Source: Variovorax boronicumulans
GTDB taxonomy: Bacteria > Pseudomonadota > Gammaproteobacteria > Burkholderiales > Burkholderiaceae_C
NCBI RefSeq assembly: GCF_019352895.1
Contig: NZ_JAAAFX010000004.1
Coordinates: 1,848,245-1,912,244 of the forward strand
Direction: 5' to 3'
DNA length: 64,000 nt
How positions within the stretch are numbered: position 1 is the first letter of the stretch; the number at the start of each line of letters is the position of its first letter. Both the position numbers and the translations under genes were made by a program. Positions 32,763 through 41,037 of the stretch are shown piece after piece. The notes beneath the pieces were generated by a model. The model was given only the letters and a program-made list of their open reading frames with translations, was not told the DNA's origin and did no database searches.

Positions 32763-34019
32763 ATGAAGCTTTCCCGGCCGAGCACGCAGGCGCCCGACGC
32801 CCTGCGTGAGATCTTCCGTTCGGTGCGAACCGCCAGCCTCGACCTGGCGGCCCCCTTGTCCGCAGAGGACCAGTGCATCCAGTCGATGCCCGACGCCAGC
32901 CCGACCAAATGGCACCTGGCCCACACCACCTGGTTCTTCGAGACGGTGCTGCTGCAGCCGCAGGCGAGCGGCTACCGGCCCTTCGACCCGCGCTTCCAGT
33001 ATCTGTTCAATTCCTACTACGAAGCCCTGGGGCCGCGGCACCCGCGCCCACAGCGCGGCCTGCTCACGCGGCCCTCGGTCGACGAGGTCCATGCCTACCG
33101 GGCGCATGTCGATGCCGGTGTCGAGCGGCTGCTCGACACGGTCGATGCGGCGGCCTGGGACACGGTGGCGTCGGTCCTCACGCTGGGCCTGCACCACGAG
33201 CAGCAGCACCAGGAGCTGCTGCTCACCGACATCCTGCATGCGCTGTCCTGCAACCCCTTGTTGCCGGCCTACCGTGCCGCGGGCGGTCCGGCCCTGCGCC
33301 TGGCCACCGTCGCACCCGAGATGCATTGGCGCGCCCAGCCCGGCGGCCACCTCGAGATCGGGCACGAGGGCCAGGACTTCGCCTTCGACAACGAGACGCC
33401 GCGCCACCGCGTGCTGCTGCGGCCCTACGCCATTGCCGACCGGCTGGTGAACTGCGGCGACTACGCGCAGTTCATCGCCGACGGCGGCTACCAGCGGCCC
33501 GAGCTGTGGCTGTCCGATGGCTGGGCTGCAGTGCAGTCGCAGGGTTGGCGCGCGCCGGCCTATTGGCTCGCGCCCGACGATCCACGGCTGGGCCTGGCCG
33601 GCGGCGCGCCCGCGGCCGTGGGCTGGCAGATCTTCGGCCTGCACGGCGTGCGGCCCCTGGCGCACGAGGCGCCGGTGTCGCAGCTGAGTTTCTACGAGGC
33701 CGCCGCTTATGCCGAATGGGCCGGCGCGCGCCTGCCCACCGAGTTCGAGTGGGAGGCTGCCTGCGCCGACGCCGGCATGAACGAGATGACCGGCCATGTC
33801 TGGCAATGGACGCGCTCTTCCTACGACCCTTACCCGGGCTTTCGCCCGCTGCCCGGCGTGGCGGCCGAATACAACGGCAAGTTCATGGTCGGCCAACTGG
33901 TGCTGCGCGGCGGCAGCGTGGCGACGCCGGCGGGCCATACGCGGCCCAGCTACCGCAATTTCTTCCCGCCGGCCGCGCGCTGGCAGTTCTCGGGCCTGCG
34001 GCTCGCAAAGGATCTCTGA
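32763..34019 (+). CDS. egtB: Ergothioneine biosynthesis protein EgtB (hercynine sulfoxide synthase)
   Basis: 418 residues. The N-terminal DinB-like iron domain carries a likely His51 in KWHLAHTTWFFE and His145/His149 in LHHEQQHQELLLTD as the iron triad. The C-terminal formylglycine-enzyme-like domain includes RLPTEFEWEAACADAG, GHVWQWTRSSYDPYPGF and VLRGGSVATPAGHTRPSYRNFF. It joins a thiol (cysteine or gamma-glutamylcysteine) to hercynine with oxygen. It is coupled to egtD through a TGATG overlap. The selenoneine enzyme SenA is a homologue, but SenB and SenC genes are not nearby, so EgtB is the better call. Confidence 0.9.
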   Translation: MKLSRPSTQAPDALREIFRSVRTASLDLAAPLSAEDQCIQSMPDASPTKWHLAHTTWFFETVLLQPQASGYRPFDPRFQYLFNSYYEALGPRHPRPQRGLLTRPSVDEVHAYRAHVDAGVERLLDTVDAAAWDTVASVLTLGLHHEQQHQELLLTDILHALSCNPLLPAYRAAGGPALRLATVAPEMHWRAQPGGHLEIGHEGQDFAFDNETPRHRVLLRPYAIADRLVNCGDYAQFIADGGYQRPELWLSDGWAAVQSQGWRAPAYWLAPDDPRLGLAGGAPAAVGWQIFGLHGVRPLAHEAPVSQLSFYEAAAYAEWAGARLPTEFEWEAACADAGMNEMTGHVWQWTRSSYDPYPGFRPLPGVAAEYNGKFMVGQLVLRGGSVATPAGHTRPSYRNFFPPAARWQFSGLRLAKDL

Positions 34020-34999
34020 TGCGCAATCCCGCTTCGCTTCCCGTCGATGTGCCGCGCAGCCCGTCCCCCGGCCCTGCGCCCTTGTCCGAATTCGGCCGCG
34101 AGATGCAGGCCGGCCTGTCGCGCCGCGCGCGCAGCGTGTCGCCCAAGTTCTTCTACGACGTCGAGGGTTCGGCGCTGTTCGACCGCATCTGCGACCTGCC
34201 GGAGTACTACCCGACGCGCACCGAGCTGGGCATCCTGACCGACCGCGCGGCCGAGATCGCACAGCAGATCGGGCCGAACGCCGAGATCATCGAATTCGGT
34301 GCCGGCTCGCTGACCAAGGTGCGCCTGCTGCTCGATGCGCTGGAGACGCCGCGGCGCTACCTGCCCATCGACATCTCGGGCGAGCACCTCGAAGCCGCGG
34401 CCGAGCGCCTGCGCGCGGACTACCCGCAGCTCGTGGTGCAGCCCGTGGCGGCCGACTACACGATGCCGCTGGTGCTGCCTGCGCCGGGCGAAGGGGCAGG
34501 GCGGCGCGTGGGCTTCTTCCCGGGGTCGACCCTGGGGAACTTCACGCCGGACGAGGCGCTGAGCTTCCTGCAGCTGGCGGCCCGGTTGCTGCGCGGTGGC
34601 GGCCTGCTGCTGGGCGTGGACCTGGTCAAGGACCCGGCGCTTCTGCACGCGGCCTACAACGATGCGCAAGGCGTGACGGCGGCCTTCAACCTGAACCTGC
34701 TGCGGCGCGCGAATGCCGAGCTGGGCGCCGACTTCGACCTCGAGGCCTTCGGTCATGCGGCCTTTTACAACGCGCCCTTGCAGCGGATCGAGATGCATCT
34801 CGTCAGCCGGTGTGCGCAGAGCGTTGTGTTGAACGGTGAGACCTTCGAGTTTGCTGAAGGGGAGACCTTGCATACCGAGCATTCGCACAAGTTCACGGTG
34901 GAAGGGTTGCGTGCCCTGGCTGTGCGGGCGGGGTTTCGGCCGGTGGCGGTTTGGACGGATCCGGAGAGGTTGTTCAGCGTGCATTGGCTTGCTGCCTAG
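34019..34999 (+). CDS. egtD: L-histidine N(alpha)-methyltransferase EgtD
   Basis: 326 residues, close to the usual length. Family signatures: FFYDVEGSALFDRICDLPEYYPTRTE, the SAM-binding IIEFGAGSLTKVRLLLDAL and VGFFPGSTLGNFTPDEALSFL, and a C-terminal EHSHKFTVEGLRALAVRAGF. It trimethylates histidine to hercynine, the substrate of EgtB. The ATG overlaps the egtB stop by one base. The last 150 bases use noticeably more T-rich codons (TTG, TTT) than the rest, a minor local drift. EgtC and EgtE homologues are not in the window, as is common in proteobacteria. Confidence 0.92.
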   Translation: MRNPASLPVDVPRSPSPGPAPLSEFGREMQAGLSRRARSVSPKFFYDVEGSALFDRICDLPEYYPTRTELGILTDRAAEIAQQIGPNAEIIEFGAGSLTKVRLLLDALETPRRYLPIDISGEHLEAAAERLRADYPQLVVQPVAADYTMPLVLPAPGEGAGRRVGFFPGSTLGNFTPDEALSFLQLAARLLRGGGLLLGVDLVKDPALLHAAYNDAQGVTAAFNLNLLRRANAELGADFDLEAFGHAAFYNAPLQRIEMHLVSRCAQSVVLNGETFEFAEGETLHTEHSHKFTVEGLRALAVRAGFRPVAVWTDPERLFSVHWLAA

Positions 35000-35167
35000 C
35001 TAGGGGTAGGGGCGAGACCCGGCCCCAGCCTCCGCAAAGGCTGAGCCGTCGAAAAGGGTTGATCCGTCGAACAAGCAAGACCCCGGCGCCACAGCGTCAC
35101 AATATCAACCGCCCCGTACGCAGCGCAACGGCCAGCGCCCGCAACCCCTCCCATAGAGACCAAGACC

Positions 35168-35449
35168 ATGAAAGCAACCTGGAACGGCGTCACCATCGCC
35201 GAGAGCGACGACACCGTGCTCGTCGAAGGCAACCACTATTTCCCGATGAGCGCGCTCAATCGCGACTACGTGACCTTCAGCAACCACAAGACCACCTGCC
35301 CCTGGAAGGGCTCGGCGAGCTATCTTTCGCTGCTGGTCAATGGCGAACTGCATGCCGATGCCGCCTGGTACTACGCCGATCCCAAGCCCGAAGCCGAAGA
35401 GATCAAGGACCGTGTCGCCTTCTGGAAGGGCGTGAAGGTCGAAGCATGA
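35168..35449 (+). CDS. DUF427 domain protein
   Basis: 93 residues, essentially a single DUF427 domain: MKATWNGVTIAESDDTVLVEGNHYFP, NHKTTCPWKGSASYLSL and AAWYYADPKPEAEEIKDRVAFW. The family is widespread and small with a beta-sandwich-like fold; the conserved Cys-Pro-Trp-Lys segment may be functional. Role unknown. GAG purines lie before the ATG. It sits 168 bases after egtD and 37 bases before the dioxygenase-like gene, so it probably leads a two-gene unit. Confidence 0.88.
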   Translation: MKATWNGVTIAESDDTVLVEGNHYFPMSALNRDYVTFSNHKTTCPWKGSASYLSLLVNGELHADAAWYYADPKPEAEEIKDRVAFWKGVKVEA

Positions 35450-35486
35450 AGACGACGACGGTGCGCAGCAGCGCGGAGACCGTTCG

Positions 35487-36230
35487 GTGAGCGCCGCCAG
35501 TTTCCGCCCCCTCGCCACCCCGCCCGCCGAACTCGCCACCGCCCTGCGCACGCAGGGCTATGGAGTGCTGAGCCCTGAAGGCGTGGCCGAATGGCTGGGC
35601 CTGCCATTGTCGGCACTCGATGCACTGCAGGCCGACTGGAACGCGTTGCCGCCCGACGAGTACCTCAAGGACGGCGGCCGCTACCGTCAGCGGCGTCATG
35701 CCTGCTTCGCGGTGGAGGGCCGGTCGCTGACCCCGGTGCCGCACCGCGCCCACTGGCAGCCAGTCGAATACAACGCGCTGCATGGCGGCATGCAGCGCTG
35801 GTTCGCGCCTATGGTGGCCGAGACCGTCGAGAGCCCGACCTGGCAGCGACTGATGCTGCGCATCGCCGCTGCCGCGAGCGACCTGCGCGGTGCGCAGCGC
35901 TGGTTCGTCGAGGCGCACCAGTTCCGCATCGACACCGCCGACGGCATCGGCCGGCCCACGCCCGAAGGTGCGCACCGCGACGGTGTCGACCTGGTGGCCG
36001 TGATGCTGGTCGGGCGCGAGGGCATCAAGGGCGGCGAGACCCGCGTGTTCGAGGCCGACGGCCGGCGCGGCGAACGCTTCACCATGACCGAGCCCTGGAC
36101 CCTGCTGCTGCTCGACGACGCGCGTGTGATCCACGAATCGACGCCGATCCAGCCGCTGGCCGAAGGCGAGGGCGGGCATCGCGACACGCTGGTCGTGACC
36201 TGCCGCGCGGGCGCCTTCCAGGGCGACTGA
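35487..36230 (+). CDS. 2-oxoglutarate/Fe(II) dioxygenase family protein (PF10014-type)
   Basis: 247 residues from a GTG start. Fe(II) ligands can be read as His163 and Asp165 in GAHRDGVDLVAVML and His216 in ARVIHESTPI, with Arg232 in GGHRDTLVV as the 2-oxoglutarate anchor. This family includes bacterial L-isoleucine hydroxylases and other free amino acid hydroxylases. The substrate here is unknown. Being next to DUF427 and near egtB-egtD, histidine- or amino-acid-related chemistry is a fair guess but unproven. An ATG with better context is not evident. Confidence 0.85.
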   Translation: MSAASFRPLATPPAELATALRTQGYGVLSPEGVAEWLGLPLSALDALQADWNALPPDEYLKDGGRYRQRRHACFAVEGRSLTPVPHRAHWQPVEYNALHGGMQRWFAPMVAETVESPTWQRLMLRIAAAASDLRGAQRWFVEAHQFRIDTADGIGRPTPEGAHRDGVDLVAVMLVGREGIKGGETRVFEADGRRGERFTMTEPWTLLLLDDARVIHESTPIQPLAEGEGGHRDTLVVTCRAGAFQGD

Positions 36231-36348
36231 GCGCGACACGGGCAGGGCGCGGCCGGTCGCCGCGCCCGTCCTACAAGCCCGACCACCGCACTCGGGTTAA
36301 ATTGCAACCCCGGCTCCGCGCGAGCCAAGAACGCAGCGAGGGCATGCC

Positions 36349-36789
36349 ATGTTCAATCACATCCTGGTTCCGATCGACGGTTCCGAAACATCGATGTACG
36401 CGGTCAGCAAGGCCAGCGGACTGGCGCTCGCCTTCGGCAGTCGCATCACGCTGATCCATGTGATCGACAACTACCCCTTCATCGGCGTCGGCGCGGACTA
36501 TGCGCTGGGCCAGAACGAATACCTGGCCGCCGCCACTTCCAGTGCCAATGCGGCGCTGGCCCGCGGCGTGGCCGCGCTCGCGGCCGAAGGCCTGCACAGC
36601 GACCAGCGCGTGATCGACGGCCATGTGGTGCACGAAGGCATCGTCGACACCGCCAACGCCCTGGGCGTCGACCTGATCGTGATGGGCTCGCACGGCCGCA
36701 CCGGCATCGAGAAGCTGCTGCTGGGCAGCGTGACGCAGCGCGTGCTGCAGGATTCGCGCGTGCCGGTGCTGGTGGTCAAGGGCACCTGA
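36349..36789 (+). CDS. Universal stress protein (UspA family)
   Basis: 146 residues, a single Usp domain. It starts FNHILVPIDGSETSMYAVSKA and ends with the ATP-binding pattern GSHGRTGIEKLLLGSVTQRVLQDSRVPVLVVK (G-x2-G-x9-G-S), so it probably binds ATP. It is a cytoplasmic dimer, usually induced by growth arrest or oxygen stress. It stands alone and converges with the rluA-like gene 17 bases away. Confidence 0.93.
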   Translation: MFNHILVPIDGSETSMYAVSKASGLALAFGSRITLIHVIDNYPFIGVGADYALGQNEYLAAATSSANAALARGVAALAAEGLHSDQRVIDGHVVHEGIVDTANALGVDLIVMGSHGRTGIEKLLLGSVTQRVLQDSRVPVLVVKGT

Positions 36790-36806
36790 CCACCAGGCCC
36801 GGGCCG

Positions 36807-37469
36807 TCAAAAAGGCGCCGGGCTCTCGAAACGCAGCGCCTGCCCGTCCACCGGGTGGCGAAACTGCAGCACGCTGGCGTGCAGCATCAGCCGTGAGGCG
36901 CGGGCCTGCACCGCCGCGTCGGCATACAACGCATCCCCCAGGATCGGATGGCCGATCGACGCCAGGTGCACGCGCAGCTGGTGCGTGCGGCCGGTGCGGG
37001 GCTCGAGCAGCAGCCGGCTGGCACCCAGCGCAGGCAGCGCTTCCAGCACCCTCCACCGCGTGACGCTGGGCTTGCCTTCGGGGTCGATCTTCTGCAACGG
37101 GCGCCGCGGCCAGTCGGCCATCAGCGGGGCGTCGATCACCGACCAGTGCGGGTCCTCGGCCAGCACGCCGTCGACGACGGCCTCGTAGCGCTTCCAGACC
37201 GCCTGCTCGGCAAACGCATCGCTCAACGCGCGCTGCACGGCCGGGCTGCGCGCCATCAGCACCAGGCCGCTGGTCGCCATGTCGAGCCGGTGCACCACCA
37301 GCGCCTCGGGCCAGCGCGCCTGGACGCGTGCGCTCAGGCAGTCCTGCTTGTCCTCGCCGCGGCCGGGCACGCACAGCAGGCCCGACGGCTTGTCGAGCAC
37401 CAGCAGGTGCGGGTCTTCATGGACCGGCGTCAGATCGGAGGGCAGGTTGAGCGGCAGCGAAGGTTTCAT
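36807..37469 (-). CDS. RluA-family pseudouridine synthase
   Basis: 220 residues, shorter than RluC/RluD and lacking an N-terminal S4 domain. Motif II is HRLDMATSGLVLMARSP with catalytic Asp63. Motif I is HLLVLDKPSGLLCVPGRGEDK, and the C-terminal RTGRTHQLRVHLASIGHPILGDALYA is family-typical. It isomerises uridine to pseudouridine in tRNA or 23S rRNA; the short form resembles RluA itself. It is divergent from the EntS-like gene with 22 bases between starts. Confidence 0.92.
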   Translation of the reverse strand: MKPSLPLNLPSDLTPVHEDPHLLVLDKPSGLLCVPGRGEDKQDCLSARVQARWPEALVVHRLDMATSGLVLMARSPAVQRALSDAFAEQAVWKRYEAVVDGVLAEDPHWSVIDAPLMADWPRRPLQKIDPEGKPSVTRWRVLEALPALGASRLLLEPRTGRTHQLRVHLASIGHPILGDALYADAAVQARASRLMLHASVLQFRHPVDGQALRFESPAPF

Positions 37470-37491
37470 GGGCTGGGCTATTCTCGAACGA

Positions 37492-38763
37492 ATGTCCGCC
37501 ACCGCTCCCGCCGCTGATTCAGCCTCCGATCCCGCGATTTCCCCGACCTTTTCCGACCTGACGCGCGAGCGGCCCTTCATGCGGCTGTGGGTGGCACGGC
37601 TGTTCGGCACCGCCGCCAGCCAGATGCTGCTGGTCGCGATCGGCTGGCACATGTACGACCTGACCGGCAGCGCCTGGGACCTGGGGCTGGTCGGCCTCTA
37701 CCAGTTCGTGCCCGCGCTGGTGCTGGCGCTCTATGCCGGCCATGTGGTCGATCGCCACCACCGGGGCCGCATCGTCGCGGCCTGTTTCGCGCTGCAGGGC
37801 CTGGTCGGCGCATCGCTGCTGGGCGCGCACCTGTGGCACCACGATTCACGCGCGCTGCTGCTGGGCCTGTCGGTGGTGCTGGGGGCGGTGCGCGCCTTCC
37901 AGATGCCGGCCCAGCAGGCGCTCACGCCGATGCTGGTGCCGCCGCTGATGCTGCCGCGCGCCATGGCCTTCAGCTCGGCCGGCATGCAGGGCGCGATCAT
38001 CGGCGGCCCGGCGCTGGGCGGCCTGCTGTTCGCGGCCGGCACCGGCGTGGTCTACGGCGCGAGCGTGCTGCTGTTTGCGGTCGGCTGCGTGCTGGTGGCG
38101 CGTTTGCGCTATGTACAGCCGGTGCGGGTGCGCGAACCGGTCACGCTGGCCACCGTGTTCGCGGGTGTCGACTTTATCTGGCGCCGCAAGCCGGTGCTGG
38201 GCGCGATCTCGCTCGACCTGTTCGCCGTGCTGCTGGGCGGCGCGGTGGCGCTGCTGCCGATCTACGCCAAGGACATCCTGCACACGGGGCCCTGGGGCAT
38301 GGGCCTGCTGCGCAGCGCGCCCGCGGTCGGCGCCTTGCTGACCTCGATCGTGCTCACGCGCCGGCCGATCGAGCGCCACATCGGCCGCACGCTGCTGATC
38401 GCCGTGGCCGCGTTCGGCCTGTGCATGGTGGTGTTCGGCCTGTCGCGCAGCTTCACCCTCTCGCTGATCGCGCTGGCGATCTCCGGCGGTGCCGACATGG
38501 TGAATGTGGTGATCCGCCAGACGCTGGTGCAGCTGGAGACGCCCGACGACATGCGCGGGCGCGTGAGCGCCGTGAGCTCGATCTTCATCGGCGCGAGCAA
38601 CCAGCTGGGCGAGTTCGAATCGGGCGCCACGGCCGCGCTGCTCGGGCCGGTGGGCTCGGTGGTGCTGGGCGGGGCCGGCACGATGGTGGTGGCGCTGGCC
38701 TGGTTCCGGCTGTTCCCGTCGCTGGCGAAGCGGGACCGGATGGTGGCCGCACCCGTGCCCTGA
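37492..38763 (+). CDS. EntS-like major facilitator exporter (MFS_3)
   Basis: 423 residues with about 12 helices. The loop motifs AGHVVDRHHRGRIVAACFALQ and RAFQMPAQQALTPMLVPPLMLPRAMAFSSAGMQ, and the C-terminal ETPDDMRGRVSAVSSIFIGASNQLGEFESG, are typical of the PF05977 group that includes the enterobactin exporter EntS. No siderophore genes are in the window, so the substrate is open. The ATG at 37492 is used; an in-frame ATG 24 bases upstream would overlap the rluA start codon region. Confidence 0.9.
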   Translation: MSATAPAADSASDPAISPTFSDLTRERPFMRLWVARLFGTAASQMLLVAIGWHMYDLTGSAWDLGLVGLYQFVPALVLALYAGHVVDRHHRGRIVAACFALQGLVGASLLGAHLWHHDSRALLLGLSVVLGAVRAFQMPAQQALTPMLVPPLMLPRAMAFSSAGMQGAIIGGPALGGLLFAAGTGVVYGASVLLFAVGCVLVARLRYVQPVRVREPVTLATVFAGVDFIWRRKPVLGAISLDLFAVLLGGAVALLPIYAKDILHTGPWGMGLLRSAPAVGALLTSIVLTRRPIERHIGRTLLIAVAAFGLCMVVFGLSRSFTLSLIALAISGGADMVNVVIRQTLVQLETPDDMRGRVSAVSSIFIGASNQLGEFESGATAALLGPVGSVVLGGAGTMVVALAWFRLFPSLAKRDRMVAAPVP

Positions 38764-38839
38764 TCTTCGGGCAACGGTGAGGTCGCGGTGGCCAGAAGCG
38801 CAGGCCGGCACAGGCCGATGAGGCGGCACACGGGGCAGG

Positions 38840-38887
38840 TTTGATCTGTTTGAGCTGAAGGCGTAAAATCTCATCAATCAGATCAAA
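38840..38887 (+). promoter_or_regulatory. Promoter with nested half-sites for the RES pair
   Basis: -35 TTGATC (38841-38846) and -10 TAAAAT (38864-38869) are 17 bp apart. Three 9-bp half-sites surround them: TTTGATCTG (38840-38848), TTTGAGCTG in tandem (38849-38857), and the exact inverse CAGATCAAA (38879-38887). The last one overlaps the AAAGGAG ribosome binding site. This is a strong arrangement for autorepression by the antitoxin. Confidence 0.8.
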
Positions 38888-38899
38888 GGAGCCGACGCC

Positions 38900-39571
38900 A
38901 TGGCCAAAGCCGCATCCGCCACGCTGCAGGGCGATCTGCTCTCCGTGGAACCCTACCGCGACGCCTCGGGCCGGCGCACGCCGGGCCGGACCTTCCTGCT
39001 CGAGGTCAAGGACGCCGCCAGTTCCAGCATGTTGCTGGCCTCGCTGTCGATGCTCGATCGGCTGCTGGTCGAGAAGATGACGACGGTGCGCGAGCGCCAG
39101 ATGGCGGAGGTCGTCGACTTCATGGCCGAGCGCATGCTGGTGCCCAGCGGGGTCGAGCTCGACATGGCCCGGCGGCTCGCGACCCGCCACGCGCGGGTGC
39201 TCAACGAGTTCGGCCACTTCACGGCCGAGCAGCTCGCGGATGCCAACGGCTCCCAGGCCGGCAACCGCTCCGCGCTGGCCGACAACTGGCGCAAGCGCCG
39301 GCAGGTGTTCACGGTGCCGCATCCGGACAAGACGGCGCGCGAGCGCGATGTCTACCCGGCCTTCCAGTTCGAGGCGCACAAGCCGATCAAGGCGGTGCAC
39401 GAGGTGCTCGAGGCCTTCGGCGCGCACAAGGCGGGCTGGAAGCTGGCGCTGTGGTTCACCTCGAACAACGGCGGCCTGCCCGGCAGCGCGCGGCCGGTCG
39501 ACCTGCTGGGCACCAATCCGCAGGCCGTGGTCGCCGCGGCGAAGCGCGACGCCGAGGAGAGCGCGGCTTGA
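38900..39571 (+). CDS. Antitoxin of a RES-type module (Xre/MbcA/ParS toxin-binding domain)
   Basis: 223 residues. The C-terminal 60 residues (FQFEAHKPIKAVHEVLEAFG ending in WFTSNNGGLPGSARPVDLL) match the DUF2384/MbcA-type toxin-binding domain. A central segment (FGHFTAEQLADANGS, then NRSALADNWRKRRQVFTV) looks like the DNA-binding part. The N-terminal 90 residues are an extra helical region with VEPYRDASGRRTPGRTFLLEVKD, longer than in minimal Xre antitoxins (about 130-150). It should neutralise the RES toxin and repress the promoter upstream. It overlaps the toxin gene by 4 bases. Confidence 0.82.
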   Translation: MAKAASATLQGDLLSVEPYRDASGRRTPGRTFLLEVKDAASSSMLLASLSMLDRLLVEKMTTVRERQMAEVVDFMAERMLVPSGVELDMARRLATRHARVLNEFGHFTAEQLADANGSQAGNRSALADNWRKRRQVFTVPHPDKTARERDVYPAFQFEAHKPIKAVHEVLEAFGAHKAGWKLALWFTSNNGGLPGSARPVDLLGTNPQAVVAAAKRDAEESAA

Positions 39572-40215
39572 GCTGCCGCGCGCCGGTCGCACCGCTGGCG
39601 CCCCTGTTCGAGGACTGGCCCGCGGGCGAGGTGATCCACGTCATCCACGACACGGCTTTCGCGCCCGAGAGCTTCAACCCGGGCGCCGACGCCGCCGGGG
39701 TGCCGCGCAAGCCGACGCGCTTCGCACCGATCCGCGACAGCAGGGGCAAGCGGGTGCCCTACCTGTATGGCGGGGCGACGCTGGACTGCGCCATCTTCGA
39801 GACCGTGTTCCACGACGTGCCCGTCGATGCGCCCGACAAGTATGTCGACCTCGACTTCTTCGCGGCGCGTGGGCACGGCGAGCTGGTACCGGACCGGGCG
39901 CTGCGGCTGGTGGACCTCACGAGCGAAGGGCTGCACCGCCTGAAGGTGCCGAAGGACGAACTCATCGCCAGCCCCTCGCGTGACTACCTCGCCACGGCCG
40001 CCTGGGCGCAGGCGCTGCACCACCAGTTCGCGGACATCGATGGATTGGTGTGGATGTCGCGCCAGCGGGACCGCGACCGTTCGGTGATGCTGTTCGGCGA
40101 CCGCGTCAAGGGCGTGTTGGCGGGCACGCGCATCGGCGGGCCGCTCGCGCGCAACGATGCTTTGCGTCAGGCGATCCTGGCCGCGGGCCTGCGCGCGGGC
40201 ATCGACGCCTCCTGA
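39568..40215 (+). CDS. RES-domain toxin (NAD+ phosphorylase/ADP-ribosyltransferase-like)
   Basis: 215 residues. RES motifs: FNPGADAAGVPRKPTRFAPI with the Arg, PYLYGGATLDCAIFETVFHDVP with Tyr and Glu, and YLATAAWAQALHHQFADIDGLVWMSRQRD. RES toxins degrade NAD+ or modify proteins with ADP-ribose. The start is a TTG overlapping the antitoxin stop (TTGA), with GAGGAG eight bases upstream. No ATG gives the full domain, so the TTG is preferred. Low initiation from TTG would help keep the toxin below the antitoxin level. Confidence 0.88.
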   Translation: MSCRAPVAPLAPLFEDWPAGEVIHVIHDTAFAPESFNPGADAAGVPRKPTRFAPIRDSRGKRVPYLYGGATLDCAIFETVFHDVPVDAPDKYVDLDFFAARGHGELVPDRALRLVDLTSEGLHRLKVPKDELIASPSRDYLATAAWAQALHHQFADIDGLVWMSRQRDRDRSVMLFGDRVKGVLAGTRIGGPLARNDALRQAILAAGLRAGIDAS

Positions 40216-40228
40216 ACCGCGCAGGCGG

Positions 40229-40519
40229 TCAGGCGTCGCCGAACACCGAGAAGGCCTGCGGCACCTCGAGCGTCACGTCCGACAGCGGCTGCGCCACGCA
40301 GGGCAGGATCCAGCCTTCGGTCTTTTCCTCGGCGCTCAGGCCGGGCCAGTCGATGGTGTGACGCACCTGGCCTTCGCGCAGCAGGCAGATGCAGGTGCGG
40401 CAGGTGCCGTTGCGGCAGGAACTGGGCAGCTCGATGCCGGCGGCATCGGCGGCGCGCAGCAAGGTCTGCTCGGGCGCCGTGTCGAAGGCGAAGCCGCCGG
40501 GCGCGATGCGCACTTTCAT
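40229..40519 (-). CDS. Plant-type [2Fe-2S] ferredoxin
   Basis: 96 residues. Cluster ligands follow the C-x4-C-x2-C...C pattern: SSCRNGTCRTCICLLREGQ and then ILPCVAQP about 30 residues later. It carries single electrons to an oxygenase, hydroxylase or reductase not in this window. It begins five bases after the VF530 gene stop on the same strand and is probably cotranscribed with it and the small basic protein. Confidence 0.92.
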   Translation of the reverse strand: MKVRIAPGGFAFDTAPEQTLLRAADAAGIELPSSCRNGTCRTCICLLREGQVRHTIDWPGLSAEEKTEGWILPCVAQPLSDVTLEVPQAFSVFGDA

Positions 40520-40524
40520 GGAAT

Positions 40525-40803
40525 TCAGCGCGGCGCCGCGCCTTGCTGCTGCCGGCGCTGGTCGCGCAGCATGAACAGGTACAGGCTCTCGACCTTCTCG
40601 CGCGCCCAGGGGGTCTTGCGCAGGAACTTGAGGCTGGAGGAGACGCTGGGGTCGCTCTCGAAGCAGCGCAGCGGAATGCGCTCGTTCAGGCCGGGCCACC
40701 CGTATTCCGCCTGCAGCGCCAGCACGATGGCCTCGAGCGTGAGGCCGTGCAAGGGGTTGCGCGGCTGGGCTGCCGGCGCCGGCGGTACGGCGTCGTCGCT
40801 CAC
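40525..40803 (-). CDS. VF530 family (DUF2132) DNA-binding protein
   Basis: 92 residues from a GTG start that overlaps the stop of the small basic protein gene (GTGA). The VF530 signature [33 protein letters not shown] followed by [29 protein letters not shown] covers most of the protein. The family is a small helical DNA-binding domain of unknown target. The N- and C-termini are Pro/Gln-rich. Confidence 0.9.
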   Translation of the reverse strand: MSDDAVPPAPAAQPRNPLHGLTLEAIVLALQAEYGWPGLNERIPLRCFESDPSVSSSLKFLRKTPWAREKVESLYLFMLRDQRRQQQGAAPR

Positions 40804-40949
40804 TTGTTCTTGAGCTTGCCGCGCGGGATGACCGCGGTGGTCACGGTGCGGATGGGCTCGCTGGTGGCCGAGGAGATCGGCTTCGGTGGCGAGGTGTCTT
40901 TCTTGGGCTTCTTGGCTTCTTTGTTGGCGCGTTGCTGACCTTTGGCCAT
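40800..40949 (-). CDS. Small basic Lys-rich protein
   Basis: 49 residues, [23 protein letters not shown] and so on, predicted disordered and strongly basic, with a Lys-rich start and an IPRGK end. Short proteins with this MAKGQQR start recur in related bacteria, but I know of no assigned function; nucleic-acid or ribosome binding is plausible from charge alone. GGAG lies 5-8 bases before the ATG. It is first in the unit with VF530 and the ferredoxin. Confidence 0.7.
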   Translation of the reverse strand: MAKGQQRANKEAKKPKKDTSPPKPISSATSEPIRTVTTAVIPRGKLKNK

Positions 40950-41037
40950 GGTGGACTCTCCGAGATGAATGGTGGATATGGCGGGGAGTTTAGCGGCGCG
41001 GCGACAATAGGCGGTTCCATCGAAGAACTCTGCATTC

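Noticed and set aside
32763..34019. Selenoneine synthase SenA instead of EgtB
   Set aside because: SenA genes travel with SenB (selenosugar synthase) and SenC (SelD-like) genes. Neither is present and the neighbour is egtD.
35000..35167. Small gene between egtD and the DUF427 gene
   Set aside because: No frame with a sensible start, ribosome binding site and composition was found; the stretch is best read as untranslated.
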